From positions 62,001-126,000 of the forward strand of contig NZ_PSTT01000009.1 of NCBI RefSeq assembly GCF_002931235.1: a DNA stretch of 64,000 nucleotides. Direction: 5' to 3'. Source of the DNA: Subtercola sp. Z020. GTDB lineage: Bacteria > Actinomycetota > Actinomycetes > Actinomycetales > Microbacteriaceae. Below the pieces are notes generated by a model. It searched no databases, was not told where the DNA came from, and saw only the letters and a program-made list of their open reading frames with translations. Shown in pieces: positions 33,644-41,017 of the stretch. Each line of letters opens with the position of its first letter. Positions within the stretch are counted from its first letter, which is position 1. A program made the translations under genes and the position numbers.

Positions 33644-34666
33644 TCAGTGACGGGTGGGTGGAACGGCTGTGCTGCCGCGGTCATCGATCTGCGGTGCGAT
33701 CAGATCGACGACGGTTTTCTCCGAATCAGACGTGCCTTCGATTCGGGAGACGAGGTGCTCGACAGCGCGGCGACCGAGCTCGGCGGCTGCGCTGTCGATG
33801 GCGGTGTAGGGCAGGGAGAAGGTTCGGGCGAAGTCGTCGGAGTACCGGCCGATCACCGAGATGTCGCGCGGGGCGGAGATGCCACGGCTCTGCAGAACGC
33901 TCGGGAGTGCGGCGGCGGCGGCCTCATTGTTCAGAAGCAGGCCGGTCGCGTTCGGATGCGCATCGAGGAGGTCGTCGAGCTCCCTCCCGATCTGCGGCTG
34001 GGTCGACGAGCCGAAGTGGTGGTGCAGGGTGACGCCGAGTTCGGCCGCCTGCTCCCGGGCAGCATTCGCGAGGCGCCACACGTAGGCTCCGCCGCGCTGC
34101 AGCACGTGTTCGGGTTGCGACACCAGCACCAGCTCGCGGTGCCCGAGCTCGGCGAGCGTCTCGACCATCAGGCGGCCGGTCGCGGCGAAGTCGAGGTCGA
34201 AGACGTCGATCTCCGACGGGTCACCGGGCAGCCCCACCAGGGAGCCGGGCTGCGGTGCCCGGCGGAGGGGGTCGAGACGGTCGTCGTTCTCGGCGACGTT
34301 CAGCAGAATGAACCCGTCGACCATGCGTGAGGCCGAGATGCGGGTGAGGGCGGAGACGCCGTCTTCTTCGGTCAGCAGCAGGGTGTCGTACCCGCAGTCG
34401 CGGGCACGGTTCGTGACGCCCAGGATGTACTGCAGCATCGCGGGGGCGAATTCGTCTTCGAAGAACTGGGCGAGGAGGCCGATGACCTTCGTCTGGGAGG
34501 TGGCCAGCGCCTTGGCCCCTGCGTTCGGCGTGTACCGGAGCTGCTGAACGGCCTGCTCGACCTTCTCCCGCACCTCGGCCGAGATCGATCGCTTGCCCGA
34601 CAGCGCGTACGAAGCGGTGCTGCGTGAGACGCCCGCTATCCGGGCCACGTCTCCGATTGTCGCCAT
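33644..34666 (-). CDS. LacI-family repressor of the arabinoside operon
   Basis: Residues 1-60 are the LacI helix-turn-helix and hinge (ATIGDVARIAGVSRSTASYA, then TPNAGAKALA). The rest is a periplasmic-binding-like effector domain (GLLAQFFEDEFAPAMLQYI, RDISVIGRYSDDF). GGAG lies 6 nt before the ATG. It heads the operon it probably controls, with two overlapping-symmetry operators covering its promoter (34684-34720), so autoregulation is expected. The inducer is presumably L-arabinose or an arabinoside. Confidence 0.93.
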   Translation of the reverse strand: MATIGDVARIAGVSRSTASYALSGKRSISAEVREKVEQAVQQLRYTPNAGAKALATSQTKVIGLLAQFFEDEFAPAMLQYILGVTNRARDCGYDTLLLTEEDGVSALTRISASRMVDGFILLNVAENDDRLDPLRRAPQPGSLVGLPGDPSEIDVFDLDFAATGRLMVETLAELGHRELVLVSQPEHVLQRGGAYVWRLANAAREQAAELGVTLHHHFGSSTQPQIGRELDDLLDAHPNATGLLLNNEAAAAALPSVLQSRGISAPRDISVIGRYSDDFARTFSLPYTAIDSAAAELGRRAVEHLVSRIEGTSDSEKTVVDLIAPQIDDRGSTAVPPTRH

Positions 34667-34683
34667 GCCTGTCTCCGTTGACT

Positions 34684-34720
34684 AGTGTCGAACCGGTTCG
34701 ATTCGAACCGGTTCGACACT
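34684..34720. promoter_or_regulatory. Double LacI operator (two TCGAACCGGTTCGA sites in a 37-bp perfect palindrome)
   Basis: TCGAACCGGTTCGA is present at 34688-34701 and again at 34703-34716, with centres 15 bp apart. The whole 37-bp element reads the same on both strands around the T at 34702. The central CG step is typical of LacI-family operators. It covers the -10 box and start site of the adjacent LacI gene promoter. Confidence 0.9.
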
Positions 34721-34744
34721 ACATCGACAGACATCCGACTGCAA
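34716..34744 (-). promoter_or_regulatory. Promoter of the lacI-SBP-permease-GH127-GH63 operon
   Basis: On the minus strand, a -35 TTGCAG (34744-34739) and a -10 TAGTGT (34721-34716) are separated by 17 bp. The -10 lies inside the double operator, so repressor binding should exclude RNA polymerase. Confidence 0.75.
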
Positions 34745-34757
34745 GAGGGAAATACGA

Positions 34758-35810
34758 TCAGGCGGTCGGGCGCCGATCGGTCGATGCGCGCACGATGAGC
34801 TCGGTGGGCATCAGGGTCACGAGAGGGGTCGGCTTGTTCTCGATCAGGCGCACCAGCACCTCGGCCATCTTCGCGCCCAGTTCGTGCGACGGCTGGTTGA
34901 TGGTGGTCAGCGACGGTGACGCCGTCGAGCCGAAGTAGTTGTTGTCGTAGCCGGCCACCATGATGTCGTCGGGGATGCGCAGACCGTGGTCCCTGATGAC
35001 CGAGTACGCGCCCGCGGCCATCTGGTCGTTGGCGGTGAAGAGCCCGTCGATCGGCCGGCCCCGCTCGAGCAGGCGTCGCATGGCCTCGGCACCCGACTCG
35101 GGCGTGAAGTCGCCCACTTCGACGAGGGAGTCGTCGAGCCCCCGGCTCTGCAGTGCACGGCTCCAGCCGGCGAGCCGGTCGAAGCCCGGAGGCATGTCCT
35201 GGGGGCCGGCGATCGTGGCGACGTGGCGGGCGCCGCGGTCGAGCAGGTGTTCGGTGGCCGTGGCCGCTCCCGCGACGTTGTCGACGTCGACGAAGTAGCT
35301 GTCTTCGTCGTTCTGGATGAGGGGCCGCCCGCCGAAGACGATGGGAAGGGTGGCGCCGAGGTGGCTGAAGTCGTGGTCACCGCTGTGGTGCGAGACGACG
35401 ATCGCCCCGTCGGCGTTGCCGCCAAGCAGGTAGCGCCTCGTCTTCTCCGAGCGCAGCTCAGAGGAGATCAGCATGTTCAGCGTGTACTCGGTCTCAGACA
35501 GCGCCATGGCGATGCCCTGCACGACGGTCGCGAAGAACGGGTCGCTGAACAGCTTCGCGGTCGTCTCGGGCACCACCAGGGCGATCACCTGGGTGCGGCG
35601 GCTCGCCAGGGATCGCGCGGCACGGTTCGGAACGTAGTTCAGCCGGGCGATCGCCTCGTTCACCGCCTGTACGACGTGCTCGGTGACCCGGGGCGAGTCA
35701 TTGACGACCCGGGAGACGGTGGCCCGCGAGACCCCTGCTTCTGCGGCGACCATCTCGAGAGTGGGCGTGCGGGGCGGCCCCTGGCGGGAGGGAGAGGTGT
35801 CTGTGGTCAC
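34758..35810 (-). CDS. LacI-family regulator (CebR-like) of the beta-glucoside operon
   Basis: The N-terminal domain has PTLEMVAAEAGVSRATVSRV and the hinge VPNRAARSLASRRT. The effector domain contains DGLFTANDQMAAGAYSVI, IMVAGYDNNYFG and LTTINQP. It is the last gene of the SBP-permease-permease-GH1 operon. The operon promoter carries palindromes close to the CebR target of cellulolytic actinomycetes. The start is GTG, with GAGAGG just upstream, 35 bp after the GH1 stop. The likely inducer is cellobiose or a related beta-glucoside. Confidence 0.92.
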   Translation of the reverse strand: MTTDTSPSRQGPPRTPTLEMVAAEAGVSRATVSRVVNDSPRVTEHVVQAVNEAIARLNYVPNRAARSLASRRTQVIALVVPETTAKLFSDPFFATVVQGIAMALSETEYTLNMLISSELRSEKTRRYLLGGNADGAIVVSHHSGDHDFSHLGATLPIVFGGRPLIQNDEDSYFVDVDNVAGAATATEHLLDRGARHVATIAGPQDMPPGFDRLAGWSRALQSRGLDDSLVEVGDFTPESGAEAMRRLLERGRPIDGLFTANDQMAAGAYSVIRDHGLRIPDDIMVAGYDNNYFGSTASPSLTTINQPSHELGAKMAEVLVRLIENKPTPLVTLMPTELIVRASTDRRPTA

Positions 35811-35845
35811 GGGCCCTCTCCCTCAGTCGTTCACGAATCGGCTCC

Positions 35846-37297
35846 TCAGCGAACTTCAGTGTAGAGCGTCGATCGGAGCTCTTCGATCAGTGCCGCGTAG
35901 GCGAGACCGCTGTCCTTGACGGTGCGCCTCTGGGTCTGGTAGTCGACCCTAACGATGCCGAATCGCTTCTCGTAGCCCCAGGCCCACTCGAAGTTGTCGA
36001 GCAACGACCAGACGAAGTACCCGCGAACATCGGCTCCGTCGGCGATCGCGCGCCCCACGGCATCGATGTGCGCGCGGATGTACGCCGTTCGCTCGACATC
36101 GTGCACGCCCCCATCCGGTGCCACCGTGTCGTCATAGGCCGCCCCGTTCTCTGTCACGTAGAGCGGAGGCAGATTCGGGTATTCGTGGCCCAGTCGAACG
36201 AGCAGCCGGGCGAGGCCCTCGGGATGCACCTCCCAGCCCATCGCAGTTCGCGGCAGGTCGCGCGGCGGGAAGGTGACGAACTCCGAACCGGGGAAGGGCG
36301 AACGCCGGGGCCGGGCCGACGGCGAAGGCGGAAGCGGCGACTCCCCCTCGGGGCGGGCGTGCGGATGCCCGCTGACGTTGTCGTCGTGGTAGTGGTTCAC
36401 CCCCAGAAAGTCGAGGGGAGCCGAGATGATGTCGAGGTCGCCCGGGTGGATGTGCTCCTCGAGCCCGAACTCCCGCACGTCGTTCAGCACGTCGTCGGGG
36501 TAGCTCCCGCAGAGCAGGGGGTTCAGGAACAGCCGGTTGAACAGGCCGTCGACACGGCGTGCCGCATCGAGGTCGACCGGGTCGTGCGGGTCGTTCGGCA
36601 CGGCGTTGGTCAGGTTCAGGGTGATTCCGAGCCGGGTCTCCCGGTCATCCCGCTCGCCGAGTCGGCGCAGGCGCCGAACGGCGAGACCGTGCGCGAGGTG
36701 CTGGTGGTGCGCGGCCGCGAGGCCGGCGCGCGGGTCGACGCGGCCGGGTGCATGCTCGCCGGAGACGTACCCGATGAGCGAGGAGCAGAGCGGCTCGTTG
36801 AAGGTGGTCCAGTGCGTGACGCGATCGCCGAGGGCGTCGTACACCGCCTCTGCGTAGTCGGCGAAGCGGTACGCCGTGTCCCTGTTCGCCCACCCGCCCC
36901 TGTCTTCGAGGGCCTGGGGCAGATCCCAGTGGTAGAGCGTGAGCCAGGGGAGGATGTCGGCGTCCAGCAGCTCGTCGACGAGCCGCGAGTAGAAGTCGAG
37001 CCCCTTCTGGTTGACGAAGCGGTCGCCGGGCTTGACCCGTGCCCAGCTCGTCGAGAAGCGGTACGACCCGAGGCCCAGCTGTTTCATCAGCTGCACGTCG
37101 GCGGGCATGCGGTGGTAGTGGTCGACCGCCGATTCCGGAGTGTCGTCGTGCGCGATCGCGCCGGGCTGTTGGGCGAAGTGGTCCCAGATGGAGTCCTCTT
37201 TGCCGTCTTCGTGGGCGGCCCCCTCGATCTGGGCCGCCGCGGTGGCGGAGCCCCAGATGAAGTCGGCGGGCCAGGGGTGCAGTGCGAGGTCGGTCAT
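35846..37297 (-). CDS. bglC: GH1 beta-glucosidase
   Basis: The 483-residue enzyme has the GH1 hallmarks: FIWGSATAAAQIEGA at the N-terminus, the acid/base Glu168 in TTFNEP, and the nucleophile Glu383 in VTENG. It also has LYHWDLPQAL and the aglycone-side DNFEWAWGYEKRFG. It is a retaining cytoplasmic glycosidase (no signal peptide), expected to split cellobiose or aryl/alkyl beta-glucosides imported by the adjacent ABC system. ATG at 37297 is preferred (GAAAGG 6 nt upstream); 37300 overlaps the permease stop. A Pro/Ser/Arg-rich insert is present at ~316-338. Confidence 0.94.
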   Translation of the reverse strand: MTDLALHPWPADFIWGSATAAAQIEGAAHEDGKEDSIWDHFAQQPGAIAHDDTPESAVDHYHRMPADVQLMKQLGLGSYRFSTSWARVKPGDRFVNQKGLDFYSRLVDELLDADILPWLTLYHWDLPQALEDRGGWANRDTAYRFADYAEAVYDALGDRVTHWTTFNEPLCSSLIGYVSGEHAPGRVDPRAGLAAAHHQHLAHGLAVRRLRRLGERDDRETRLGITLNLTNAVPNDPHDPVDLDAARRVDGLFNRLFLNPLLCGSYPDDVLNDVREFGLEEHIHPGDLDIISAPLDFLGVNHYHDDNVSGHPHARPEGESPLPPSPSARPRRSPFPGSEFVTFPPRDLPRTAMGWEVHPEGLARLLVRLGHEYPNLPPLYVTENGAAYDDTVAPDGGVHDVERTAYIRAHIDAVGRAIADGADVRGYFVWSLLDNFEWAWGYEKRFGIVRVDYQTQRRTVKDSGLAYAALIEELRSTLYTEVR

Positions 37298-37299
37298 CA

Positions 37300-38193
37300 T
37301 CAGCCTTTCACCGCGCCGGCCATGATGCCCGAGACCAGTTGGCGGCCGGCGAGCACGAAGAGAACGAGAAGGGGGATGGTCGCCAGCACGGCACCGGCGA
37401 GCACGATGCTGTAGTCGACGTACTTCGCCGACTGCAGCTGGCTCAGCGCCACCTGCAGGGTGGGGTTCTGCGGTACGACGAGAAGCGGCCAGAGGTAGTC
37501 GGTCCATGCGGTCATGAACGTGAAGAGGCCGAGGATCGCCATCGCGGGCCGGGCCGCCGGAATGCCGACGTGCCAGAACGTGGCGATCATGCTGGCGCCG
37601 TCGACGCGGGCGGCCTCGATCAGCTCCTCGGGAATGACGTCGACGAGGTACTGGCGCATGAAGAAGACCCCGAACGCCGTCACGAGGGTCGGCACGACCA
37701 CGGCTCCGAGCGAGCCGGTCCAGCCGAACTGCTTCATCACCATGAAGAGCGGGATGATGCCGAGCTGGGTCGGAACGGCGAGAGTCGCCACGACGAACAC
37801 CAGCAGCCCCTCACGGCCGCGGAACTTCAGTTTCGCGAAGGAGTAGCCCGCCAGCGTCGAGAAGAAGACGACGCTCACCGTGATGATCGCCGACACCACG
37901 ACGCTGTTCAGCAGCGACATCCAGAACGGAACGGTGTCCATCACGGCGCCGACGTTCTGCCAGAACAAGCCGCCCGGCAGCAGCGGCGGCCAGGTGTCGG
38001 TGAGCACCGAGCTCGGGCTCGAGCCGGCGACGAACGACCAGTAGAGCGGGTACGTGCCGCCGATGAAGAACGCGATCAGCAGGCCGTAGGTCAGAAACCC
38101 GGGCCGGCGGTCGATGCCGAGCGGCTTGCGGCTCTTCGGCTGCGGAGCCGCGGGGTCGGCTTCGGCGCGGGGGCGGGTGATGGTGGCAGTCAT
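37300..38193 (-). CDS. CUT1 sugar ABC transporter permease (MalG-type, CebG-like)
   Basis: The 297-residue permease has six helices, the EAA loop IEAARVDGASMIATFWHVG and a GIMAGAVKG C-terminus. Its start overlaps the upstream permease stop by 4 nt, and its stop overlaps the GH1 start region (TGATG). It forms the channel with its partner at 38190-39287. Confidence 0.93.
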   Translation of the reverse strand: MTATITRPRAEADPAAPQPKSRKPLGIDRRPGFLTYGLLIAFFIGGTYPLYWSFVAGSSPSSVLTDTWPPLLPGGLFWQNVGAVMDTVPFWMSLLNSVVVSAIITVSVVFFSTLAGYSFAKLKFRGREGLLVFVVATLAVPTQLGIIPLFMVMKQFGWTGSLGAVVVPTLVTAFGVFFMRQYLVDVIPEELIEAARVDGASMIATFWHVGIPAARPAMAILGLFTFMTAWTDYLWPLLVVPQNPTLQVALSQLQSAKYVDYSIVLAGAVLATIPLLVLFVLAGRQLVSGIMAGAVKG

Positions 38194-39287
38194 GAGCGTT
38201 TCTCCTCGGCCGCGGCGATGACGGCGAGCGAACCCTGGGCCGCCCGGTCGGTCTTCTGCTGGTTGTGGTCGTTCAAGAGCTTCGTCATTCGGCGCTTCGA
38301 CACGCGCGCCTCTGTCGACGCGATGCGCCGCGAGACCAAGAAGTTGAGCACGCCGAAGAGCACGATGATGAGAAAGAGCAGCCAGGCGACGGCCGAGGCC
38401 TTGCCGAAGTTCTGCCGGTTGAAGGCCAGGTCCCACAGGTAGAGAACGGTGGTCTGGTACTGGCGCTGGGGCCCGCCGGGCGTGGCGGTGGTGGGGTTGA
38501 ACAGCTTCGGCTCTGTGAAGATCTGCAGGCCGCCGACCGTCGCCGTGATGATGACGAAGATCATGGTGGGGCGGATGCTCGGCAGCGTCATCGAGAAGAA
38601 CCGACGCACGGCGCCCGCGCCGTCGAGGGCTGCGGACTCGTAGATGTCGCGCGGCACGGCCTGCATCGCGGCGAGCAGGATGAGGGCGTTGTACCCGGTC
38701 CAGCGCCAGTTCACCATGGTGGCGATCGCGACGTGCGAGGGGAACGTCTCGGTCTTCCACATCACGGGGTCGAGGTGGAACGACGCGAGCAGGTTGTTGA
38801 TCAGCCCGTACTTCTCGTCGAATGCGCTCGAGAAGATGAGCGTCACCGCCACCGGGGTGACGACGTAGGGAATCAGAACGCTCATGCGCCAGAAGGTCTT
38901 GGCCCTGATGTTCTGGTCGAGAACGGCCGCGATGAGCACGGCTCCGACGAGCTGCGGGATGGCCGAGAGCAGAAAGATGCTGACCGTGTTGAAGAGGCTG
39001 TTCCAGAAGAAGGGGTCATTCAGTTCGGCGACGTAGTTGTCGAGACCGATGAAGCCGGCCGGGCCGGTCAGCAGGTTCCACTTGTTGAGCGAGACGACGA
39101 AGGTGTAGCCGAGGGGAAAGAGGCCGACGAGGCCGAACAGAATGAAGAAAGGGGCGATGTAGATATAGGGGGAAGCCTTCACGTCGAACCGGCTGAGGCG
39201 GTGGCGGAAGGGCTGCTTGTCTTTCGGCGCCCGTCGGGGCGGTGGTGGTGTCGTGGTCGCCGGGGGTGGCGTGAGGGTGGCGGTCAT
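38190..39287 (-). CDS. CUT1 sugar ABC transporter permease (MalF-type, CebF-like)
   Basis: The 365-residue permease has a Pro/Thr-rich cytoplasmic N-terminus (~20 residues), six helices starting at YIYIAPFFILFGLVG, and the EAA loop YESAALDGAGAVRRFFSMT. A charged ~60-residue C-terminal tail (RIASTEARVSKRRMTKLL onward) is longer than usual. It is separated from the SBP gene by 143 bp containing three hairpins. Confidence 0.93.
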   Translation of the reverse strand: MTATLTPPPATTTPPPPRRAPKDKQPFRHRLSRFDVKASPYIYIAPFFILFGLVGLFPLGYTFVVSLNKWNLLTGPAGFIGLDNYVAELNDPFFWNSLFNTVSIFLLSAIPQLVGAVLIAAVLDQNIRAKTFWRMSVLIPYVVTPVAVTLIFSSAFDEKYGLINNLLASFHLDPVMWKTETFPSHVAIATMVNWRWTGYNALILLAAMQAVPRDIYESAALDGAGAVRRFFSMTLPSIRPTMIFVIITATVGGLQIFTEPKLFNPTTATPGGPQRQYQTTVLYLWDLAFNRQNFGKASAVAWLLFLIIVLFGVLNFLVSRRIASTEARVSKRRMTKLLNDHNQQKTDRAAQGSLAVIAAAEEKRS

Positions 39288-39321
39288 GAACCTTCTCCGA
39301 TGGATGCCTGGGTGGGGATGC

Positions 39322-39422
39322 GGCGGCGAGCTGCGCCGCCCTTGGGGGCGGACGGCCGTTCAGGCCGCCCGCCGCGTGAGATGCGCCGCGCTGGGGGCAA
39401 GCGGCTGTTCAAGCCGCTTGCC
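39322..39422 (-). repeat. Three consecutive hairpins, two of them a covarying 45-nt repeat
   Basis: In transcript order: hairpin B (39422-39396, 11-bp stem GGCAAGCGGCT/AGCCGCTTGCC), hairpin A (39373-39347, 11-bp stem GGCGGACGGCC/GGCCGCCCGCC with one G-U pair in RNA), and hairpin C (39340-39322, 7-bp stem). A and B share the loop GTTCA (plus-strand reading) and lie in direct repeats 39332-39376 and 39382-39425, 50 bp apart. The stems differ at three pairs, each compensated on the other arm. This argues for conserved RNA structure between SBP and permease genes. Confidence 0.8.
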
Positions 39423-39430
39423 GCGCTCGC

Positions 39431-40762
39431 TTATTTGTTGACGACGAGCTGGTTCAGCAGCGTGATCGCGTTGTTCCAGGCGGTCGGGCCGTCGGCCTTG
39501 CCGGAGTCGATCTCCTGGATCGACGGGCCGAAGACCTGCGACTGGATAACCGAGTCATCCGGACCCTTGTACTGGGCGACGACACCTTTCGAGCGGTCGG
39601 CGAGGATCTGGCCGACCGGCGCGTTGTTGAAGAACGTCGAGAGGTCGTTCGTTCCGGTCACCGCAGGCGAGGTCTGGGCCGCCGTGACGCTCGGGAACGT
39701 GCCGGCCACTCCGAAGGCCGCAGCCTCGGAGTCGGCGCTGGTCAGGAACGCGGCGAGGTCCGCAGCCTCCTGCGGGTGCTTCGACTGCGTCGGAACGGTC
39801 AGGAAGCTGCCGCCCCAGTTCGCCGCGCCGCCGGGGAAGACGTTGGCGAAGTCCCACCCGGTCGCGGCGCTGCCGCCCGCCGAGGTGACCTGGCCCTTGA
39901 CGACCCCGAGCATCCAGCCCGGGCAGACGAACGTCGAGAACGTTCCGTCGGTGAAGGCCTTGCCCTTGCCCCAGTCCCATGCGGTCTGGTTGGCCGAGAG
40001 GCCGGAGGTGGTGGCGGTCGACAGCTTGCCCCAGAGGGCCTTGAGGTCGGCGTTGCCGTCGACGTTCAGGCTGCCGTCGGTCTTGTAGTAGCCCTCCTTC
40101 TGCTGGTTCACCATGGCGTTCCAGAGAAAGCCGGACTGGTCGTAGAAGGCCTTGCCCGTGGCGGCGTGGTACTTCTGGCCGACGGCGAAGTAGTCGTCCC
40201 AGGTGGCGTTGTCTCCGCCGAACAGGGTGGCGACGGCGTCTCGGTCGGTCGGGAGGCCTGCTGCGGCGAATGCCGCGCTGTTGTAGCAGAGCCCCTCGGG
40301 GCCGATGTCGGAACCGTAGCCGATGATGCGGCCGTTCGAGTCGGTGGCCTGCTTCAGCTTCCAGTCGACCCAGCGGTCCTTGATGTCGTTGGCGCCGTAC
40401 TGGCTGAGGTCGTTGAACTGGTCGGAGACCTGCATCACCGCGCTCAGCCACCCCTCTTCGACGGCCTGCACGTCGGGGAGCCCCGCCCCGGCGGCCTGCT
40501 TCGTCTGCCAGTCCGTCTTGGCGTTGTCACCGGTGTCGATGTTGGTTGCCTTGATCGTGATGTTCGGGTGCGCCGCCTCGTACTGCTTGTAGAGGTCGTC
40601 GTAGCCCATCGTGTTGAAGGTCGTGACCGTCAGCGTGATGGGATCGGTCGAGCTGCCGGCGGCGGTGCTCGAACCGCCCCCTGAACATCCGGTGGCCAGC
40701 AGGGCGAAGGCGGCGGCGCTTGCAACGGCCGCCAGGCCCTTTGTTCGTCGTGAAAACTTCAC
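39431..40762 (-). CDS. CUT1 beta-glucoside-binding lipoprotein (CebE-like)
   Basis: The signal peptide ends in LLATGC (Cys26) followed by a Gly/Ser linker and a family 1 solute-binding domain (ITLTVTTFNTMGYDDLY, NITIKATNIDTGDNAKTDW, FVCPGWMLG). GTG at 40762 is the start, with AAGGAG 5 nt upstream; longer reading-frame starts fall in the operator. It is the first gene of the operon with permeases, GH1 and the CebR-like regulator, making a cello-oligosaccharide or other beta-glucoside the probable ligand. Confidence 0.93.
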   Translation of the reverse strand: MKFSRRTKGLAAVASAAAFALLATGCSGGGSSTAAGSSTDPITLTVTTFNTMGYDDLYKQYEAAHPNITIKATNIDTGDNAKTDWQTKQAAGAGLPDVQAVEEGWLSAVMQVSDQFNDLSQYGANDIKDRWVDWKLKQATDSNGRIIGYGSDIGPEGLCYNSAAFAAAGLPTDRDAVATLFGGDNATWDDYFAVGQKYHAATGKAFYDQSGFLWNAMVNQQKEGYYKTDGSLNVDGNADLKALWGKLSTATTSGLSANQTAWDWGKGKAFTDGTFSTFVCPGWMLGVVKGQVTSAGGSAATGWDFANVFPGGAANWGGSFLTVPTQSKHPQEAADLAAFLTSADSEAAAFGVAGTFPSVTAAQTSPAVTGTNDLSTFFNNAPVGQILADRSKGVVAQYKGPDDSVIQSQVFGPSIQEIDSGKADGPTAWNNAITLLNQLVVNK

Positions 40763-40783
40763 GGTCACTCCTTTGTGTGCGTT

Positions 40784-40832
40784 TGAGAGAGCGCTCTCAC
40801 GACGCGATGAACATCTCATGAGAGCGCTCTCA
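40784..40832. promoter_or_regulatory. Two CebR-like operators
   Basis: GAGAGCGCTCTC occurs at 40787-40798 and, as the full TGAGAGCGCTCTCA, at 40819-40832. The centres are 33 bp apart, close to three helical turns. The motif differs by one symmetric base pair from TGGGAGCGCTCCCA, the known CebR operator of Streptomyces. Both lie between the promoter and the SBP start. Confidence 0.88.
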
Positions 40833-40845
40833 ATGGGATGGGAGT

Positions 40846-40874
40846 AATCTAAATTCGATTCGGCCCGCTGTCAA
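40846..40874 (-). promoter_or_regulatory. Consensus promoter of the beta-glucoside operon
   Basis: On the minus strand a perfect -35 TTGACA (40874-40869) is 17 bp from the -10 TAGATT (40851-40846). The predicted start near 40839 is followed directly by the CebR-like operators, consistent with roadblock repression. Confidence 0.82.
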
Positions 40875-41017
40875 GCACCGGTTCTGTGACCGGGGGCAGG
40901 GAGGGCGCGGGGGCGGGTCTGCCCTCACCCTGTGAGATGCTCGAATGTCGACCCCGTCGGCCCACGCGCCGCGGTTCGACCGAACGCTGCGCCCATCCAT
41001 TCGAGGAGTTCCCGCCG

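Noticed and set aside
37300-38760. 486-codon permease starting far upstream
   Set aside because: The first 189 codons are an Arg/His-rich shadow of the partner permease; MTATITRPRAEAD at 38193 overlaps the partner's stop.
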